A stretch of 26,303 nt of DNA from DAOUET01 sp034430155 (GTDB taxonomy: Bacteria; Chloroflexota; Anaerolineae; Anaerolineales; UBA4823), in the NCBI GenBank assembly GCA_034430155.1, contig DAOUET010000009.1, positions 1 to 26,303 on the forward strand, written 5' to 3'. This document shows, piece by piece, positions 23,037 to 26,303 of the stretch. Numbering within the stretch: the first letter of the stretch is position 1; each line of letters begins with the position of its first letter. Made by a program: the position numbers and the translations under genes. The notes below the pieces were generated by a model. It did not search any database, was not told the origin of the DNA, and saw only the letters and a program-made list of their open reading frames with translations.

Positions 23037-23885
23037 GTGACCGGCTTTAATCCTTCTCTGCGTACGAACCTTTCTGTAGTAATGGCCAGCGCCCGCATGA
23101 GGCTGATCAACATCAGCCGCTACCCAGGCCAGCTGGTGTTGGATATCGTCATCCCAATTGTGTTCGCCGCCATGCCGATCCTATTAGGGCGGGCGACAGC
23201 CGGACCTAACGCAGGAGAGGTTTTCAAAGAAAACACTGGCACCAGCAACTACGTGGCATACATGCTGATCGGTGCCAGCGCATTCACAATCGTCTCTTAC
23301 GCCTTCTGGCATATCGCCTACTGGTTGCGGTGGGAACAAGAAACTGGAACGCTGGAGATTTTGTACCTAAGCCCCACCCATCGCATCTGGGTAGCAGCTG
23401 GCACAGCTCTTTACAGCTGCCTGCGGGGAATTTTCTCTGCGCTGGTGGCATACCTTTTGGGTTCTGTGATTTTAGGTGTGAACCCGCTACAAGGCGATAT
23501 CGGCCTGGCATTCCTATTCATCCTGGTCGGCATCATTCCCCTCTACGCGCTGACATTACTTTTCGGGGCAGTGGTGTTGAAGGTCAAAGAATCAAACGCT
23601 CTGATCAACCTGATGCAATGGGGAGTGAGCTTCCTGATGGGGGTCTTTTTCCCGATCACTGTCTTCCCAACTTTACTCAAAGTGATGGCGCTTCTCTTCC
23701 CGCCCACCTGGATGACCAATGGTGTGCGCTCGGCACTGTTAGGGGTGGGTTTCTTCTTCGGCAGCTGGTATAAGGATCTGGCTGTGTTATGGGGTTTTTT
23801 GCTGTTCGCACCCTTATTCGGATACTGGGTATTCACCAGCGCGGAAGCTTCTATCCGTAAGAACGAAGGAATGGGCCAGTTCTAG
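23037..23885 (+). CDS. ABC-2 type transporter permease 1
   Basis: This 282-residue integral membrane protein has about six hydrophobic segments, including LVLDIVIPIVFAAMPILLG near 40, AYMLIGASAFTIVSYAFWHI near 85, then LLGSVILGV, AFLFILVGIIPLYALTLLFG, LMGVFFPITVFPTLL and AVLWGFLLFAPLFGYWVF. EQETGTLEILYLSPTH is the cytoplasmic motif of ABC-2 exporters that contacts the ATPase. The start is GTG at 23037, one nucleotide after the ATPase stop. It pairs with the second permease at 23993 to form a heterodimeric channel. Confidence 0.9.
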   Translation: MTGFNPSLRTNLSVVMASARMRLINISRYPGQLVLDIVIPIVFAAMPILLGRATAGPNAGEVFKENTGTSNYVAYMLIGASAFTIVSYAFWHIAYWLRWEQETGTLEILYLSPTHRIWVAAGTALYSCLRGIFSALVAYLLGSVILGVNPLQGDIGLAFLFILVGIIPLYALTLLFGAVVLKVKESNALINLMQWGVSFLMGVFFPITVFPTLLKVMALLFPPTWMTNGVRSALLGVGFFFGSWYKDLAVLWGFLLFAPLFGYWVFTSAEASIRKNEGMGQF

Positions 23886-23896
23886 GCGGAGAAAAA

Positions 23897-23953
23897 AGAG
23901 CATTCGCATCTGGCGATCAAATTTACGCCAGAAGGCCTTTGCAATAATGCTCT
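23897..23953. repeat. Nested inverted repeat between the two permease genes
   Basis: An outer stem AGAGCATT (23897-23904) / AATGCTCT (23946-23953) encloses an inner stem TCTGGCG (23909-23915) / CGCCAGA (23926-23932) with a 10-nt loop. Both stems are perfect. It starts 12 nt after the permease 1 stop. It lacks a T tract, so it is more likely an mRNA-stability or processing element than a terminator. Confidence 0.6.
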
Positions 23954-23992
23954 CACGAACCTCTAAACCTGAGAATGTGAAATAAAAGCGAA

Positions 23993-24847
23993 ATGACAGA
24001 TACAGAACCTACATATAAAAAGGGAAATTTAAGCAGCTATTTCAGTACCTTTTGGGCGATGGCTAACAAAGAGCTCACCATCATGGCCCGCTACCCGGTG
24101 GAATTCATTGCCTCCTTTGGGCAAGTATTTATCATCGTGGCCGTTTTCAGCCTGGCAGGGTTGACCTTCAGCAGGCGCGGGAATTTTGGCGAAACTAGCA
24201 ACACTGCCGGAGTGGTTATCTATGGTTTTGTGCTGTTCTTGTTCCTGAGCAACACACTCTGGGACATCGGCTACAAGGTACGCCAGGAACAAGTCCAGGG
24301 AACCCTTGAGCAACTTTACTTAAGCCCTGCCAGCAAATTCGCCAGCCTGATCTCGCGAGTAACCAACACACTCCTCTGGACCAGCTTACTCAGCCTCGCC
24401 GGCGGAGGCTTGATGACTTTGATGATCGGGCGCCTGCCTATAAAAAACCCCTGGTTAGGCCTATACTTGCTGGTTATGGCTCTAGCAGGCACTTTTGGGG
24501 TGGGCTTTGCCTTTGCAGCGCTTACGCTGCGCATTAAGGAGACCGCTCAAACCATGGCGAACATGCTGCAATTTGGTTTTTTGATCCTGTGTGCTAACTT
24601 CTTCCCCTTCGCGGCTTTGCCACCCATTCTGCGTCTGATTTCGAGAGTTATCCCACTGGCTTACGCCGTGGACGCATTTCGCTCCACACTGATGGGCTAC
24701 CCTGCTGGCTTCCCGGAGCTGGCTCCTATCAGTGTGGAAATCGTTATTGTGAGCGCTTTCGGTGTGCTTATGCCTATCTTAGGCTATTACCTTTACCGGC
24801 GCGCTGAAGATCATGCCCGAACAAGTGGAAGTTTATCAGCATATTGA
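23993..24847 (+). CDS. ABC-2 type transporter permease 2
   Basis: This 284-residue membrane protein is the second half of the exporter channel. Like permease 1 it has about six hydrophobic segments and the ABC-2 coupling motif, here RQEQVQGTLEQLYLSP after IGYKV. Other segments are EFIASFGQVFIIVAVFSLAG, YGFVLFLFLSNTLWD, LLVMALAGTFGVGFAFAALT and VEIVIVSAFGVLMPILGYYL. The sequence is clearly paralogous to permease 1 but not close. No strong ribosome binding site is seen. Endonuclease V starts 18 nt after its stop. Confidence 0.9.
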   Translation: MTDTEPTYKKGNLSSYFSTFWAMANKELTIMARYPVEFIASFGQVFIIVAVFSLAGLTFSRRGNFGETSNTAGVVIYGFVLFLFLSNTLWDIGYKVRQEQVQGTLEQLYLSPASKFASLISRVTNTLLWTSLLSLAGGGLMTLMIGRLPIKNPWLGLYLLVMALAGTFGVGFAFAALTLRIKETAQTMANMLQFGFLILCANFFPFAALPPILRLISRVIPLAYAVDAFRSTLMGYPAGFPELAPISVEIVIVSAFGVLMPILGYYLYRRAEDHARTSGSLSAY

Positions 24848-24865
24848 CGTATACCTACCCGAGCC

Positions 24866-25540
24866 GTGCCATTGAGACTGCAGCACGAACATCCCTGGGA
24901 TTTGTCGCCAAAGGAAGCGCGCCGCCTCCAAGAGCAACTGCGTACCTACATCTCGATCGAGGCGCTGCCAGAAGAAAGGATCCAAACTGTTGGCGGGGTG
25001 GATGCCAGTTTTAGCAAGAGCCGCCTTTACGCGGCAGCGGTCGTGCTGGATTATGCCAACCTGGAGCCTATCGATCAAGCCAGGGTCTCGGCGCCTCTGA
25101 CTTTCCCTTACATACCTGGCCTGCTTTCCTTCCGGGAAGCACCGGCTATCCTGGCTGCCCTGGCGCGACTAAACAGCCTGCCAGACGTATTAATAGTAGA
25201 TGGACACGGTTATGCTCACCCGAGGCGCTTTGGGGTAGCCTGCCACCTGGGTGTGTTGTTAGATTTACCCACCATTGGCCTGGCGAAATCGATCCTGGTC
25301 GGGCAGGTCACACCCCTAGGCGAGGCCGAGGGCAGCCGTGCAGAAATATTGGAAGGTAAGCAGGTATTGGGCCTGGCGTTGCGAACCCGCGCTCATGTCA
25401 AGCCGGTCTACGTCTCCATTGGTCACCGGGTAGATCTGCCCTCAGCTGCTCGAGTTGTGTTAAACTGTAGCACAGGCTACCGCTTGCCACAACCGGCGCG
25501 GTTGGCTCACCACCTCGCTTCAAGAAAAAAGCTGGGATGA
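24866..25540 (+). CDS. nfi: Endonuclease V (deoxyinosine 3' endonuclease)
   Basis: Endonuclease V nicks DNA one base 3' of deoxyinosine. The 224-residue protein carries the family set: GGVDASF with metal-binding D46, the wedge motif PYIPGLLSFREAP (81-93) with E91, and VDGHGYAHPRRFG with D112. A C-terminal GHRVDLPSA follows, then RLPQPARLAHHLA. The start is GTG at 24866; no good ribosome binding site is seen, so translation may be coupled to the permease 18 nt upstream. It is co-oriented with the exporter, probably by chance of packing. Confidence 0.95.
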   Translation: MPLRLQHEHPWDLSPKEARRLQEQLRTYISIEALPEERIQTVGGVDASFSKSRLYAAAVVLDYANLEPIDQARVSAPLTFPYIPGLLSFREAPAILAALARLNSLPDVLIVDGHGYAHPRRFGVACHLGVLLDLPTIGLAKSILVGQVTPLGEAEGSRAEILEGKQVLGLALRTRAHVKPVYVSIGHRVDLPSAARVVLNCSTGYRLPQPARLAHHLASRKKLG

Positions 25541-25594
25541 TCAAGCACATCCGCAACTCGTTCATCTAAAAGAATTAGAGAAAGGCACATTATC

Positions 25595-25969
25595 ATGAAC
25601 CGCTTTATTATCCGTTGGGCGATCAACGCCATAGCGCTCTACGCAGCCATTTACTTTGTTCCCGGCATAAACGCCCAAAGCACAAACTGGCTATCCATCA
25701 TCTTGTTGGCATTAATCTTCGGCCTGATCAACGCTCTACTAAGACCTTTATTAACGGTGCTGACCTGCCCGTTGATCGTTTTGACGCTAGGGATTTTTAC
25801 TCTGTTCATAAACACGCTTTTATTCTACCTGGCCGGCCTGGTGGGTACTTACTTCGGTGTAGGATTCACCGTAAATGGCTTCTGGCCGGCTTTCTTGGGA
25901 GGGGTGGTTGTTAGTGTGGTAAGCATCGTCCTTAGCCTGCTGCTTAAGGAAGAGTTGAGAAGACGCTAG
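25595..25969 (+). CDS. Small four-TM membrane protein, phage holin IV / YvlD-like
   Basis: This 124-residue protein belongs by sequence feel to the Pfam Phage_holin_4_2 (DUF360, YvlD) family. Four hydrophobic helices are seen: WAINAIALYAAIYFVPG, WLSIILLALIFGLINALLRP, VLTLGIFTLFINTLLFYLAG, and FLGGVVVSVVSIVLSLLLKE. GLINALLRPLL and the TLGIFTLFIN segment are the best-conserved family parts. It has a basic C-terminus (LRRR). AGAAAGG precedes ATG 25595. Most family members are chromosomal and not proven holins; a membrane-stress role is known only in part. Confidence 0.88.
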   Translation: MNRFIIRWAINAIALYAAIYFVPGINAQSTNWLSIILLALIFGLINALLRPLLTVLTCPLIVLTLGIFTLFINTLLFYLAGLVGTYFGVGFTVNGFWPAFLGGVVVSVVSIVLSLLLKEELRRR

Positions 25970-26022
25970 AAGTACAAAATTTATTTATCCTTTTGCCTGT
26001 GTCAACCCAAAGTTAAAATGTC

Positions 26023-26303
26023 CTATTTTCTCCAAAGTAGAGATGTCCCCTTTTTAGGGAACATCCACCGTAATCGTAGAGCCTGTGGGAAAGTGGTCAG
26101 TGTTCTTCTGACCACTTTCCCACAGGCTATCTTGTACTCATCAATCGGAGGCTGCAACAGGTTCATATAGCGTTCATGGATCAGATCGATAGCCCGCTGC
26201 TCTACTTGCGGATCCAAACGATTGTTGCTCGGCTTGCCACGTCGTTTGCTCACCAGACCTTGTGCTCCTCCCTGGCGATAGGCTCGATACAGTCGCTTCA
26301 CGT
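26023..26303 (-). pseudogene. Transposase fragment (helix-turn-helix part), truncated
   Basis: The minus-strand frame opens within the gene at the window edge and reads VKRLYRAYRQGGAQGLVSKR, then RGKPSNNRL, a helix-turn-helix region typical of IS transposases of the ISNCY/IS481 type (MxxLxRAYRxxGAxGLVSKRRGRPSN). The match ends at HERY (about 26167). The rest of the frame crosses a 21-bp palindrome and the IS end, with no catalytic DDE domain. At least most of the catalytic domain is deleted, so this copy cannot make active transposase. Confidence 0.75.
26080..26128. repeat. Perfect 21-bp inverted repeat, 7-nt spacer
   Basis: The arm at 26080-26100 (AGCCTGTGGG ... TGGTCAG) is the exact reverse complement of 26108-26128, with TGTTCTT between. 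It lies where the catalytic part of the transposase is missing. It may be the internal ends of a secondary insertion or a deletion product. No T tract follows on either strand. Confidence 0.9.

Larger units (their letters stand above)
26007..26303. mobile_element. Decayed insertion sequence end (runs past window edge)
   Basis: The outer end carries two copies of a 17-bp unit, CCAAAGTTAAAATGTCC (26007-26023) and CCAAAGTAGAGATGTCC (26032-26048), 14 of 17 bases identical and 25 bp apart, like the tandem transposase-binding sites of some IS ends. It is followed by TCCCCTTTTTAGG. Inward lies a transposase fragment. The element's other end is outside the window. Family is probably ISNCY/IS481-like by transposase style; this is tentative. 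Confidence 0.65.

Overview
The window looks like a chromosomal segment of a moderately GC-rich bacterium, most likely a member of Chloroflexota (Anaerolineae-like). That placement is an inference from gene content and protein style (tuf-rpmG-trnW-secE-nusG-rplKAJL order, a bacterial HerA/NurA locus, several Anaerolineae-type hypothetical proteins); no marker here proves it. Most of the window is ordinary genes in operons.

Region 1 (1-4276, + strand) is the translation/transcription cluster: the tail of tuf, rpmG, tRNA-Trp(CCA), secE, nusG with an acidic N-terminal extension, rplK, rplA, rplJ, rplL and a strong terminator. Its regulatory RNA is visible. Two near-identical L1-operator-like leaders precede rplK and rplA, and an L10-type leader with a perfect attenuator hairpin precedes rplJ. 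rpoBC do not follow rplL; a two-component system (4354-6439) does.

Region 2 (6440-8625) holds a divergent pair: a four-TM membrane protein of unknown function (-) and a membrane-anchored lytic transglycosylase (+). Their shared promoter region has two facing consensus-like promoters and three copies of a LexA-type palindrome (AGAAC-N4-GTTCT). Two of these lie exactly between a -35 and a -10 box, which suggests the pair is induced by DNA damage.

Region 3 (8626-14234, - strand) contains a HIT protein, a tightly coupled operon (SDR, Nudix hydrolase, uridine-kinase-like P-loop kinase, YcaQ-type DNA glycosylase), an Asp-box beta-propeller protein and an aldo/keto reductase. Region 4 (14318-18028, - strand) is a NurA nuclease / HAS-barrel protein / HerA ATPase operon. 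The small middle protein resembles the N-terminal barrel of HerA and is a candidate third component of this DNA-end-processing machine. A gene-poor stretch with a possible decayed propeller gene follows (18029-18560).

Region 5 has a second two-component system (18561-20634, -). Divergent from it is a + strand run: a tandem GNAT acetyltransferase, an ABC-2 exporter (one ATPase, two permeases with a nested inverted repeat between them), endonuclease V and a small holin-IV/YvlD-like membrane protein. The right edge (about 26007-26303) is a decayed insertion sequence with tandem end repeats, a truncated transposase and a perfect 21-bp inverted repeat at the break.

DNA repair and genome maintenance recur across the window (HerA-NurA, YcaQ-like glycosylase, Nudix hydrolase, endonuclease V, SOS-like operators). 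The strongest candidates for something undescribed are the triple-operator divergent promoter with its two target genes and the HerA/HAS-barrel/NurA trio.
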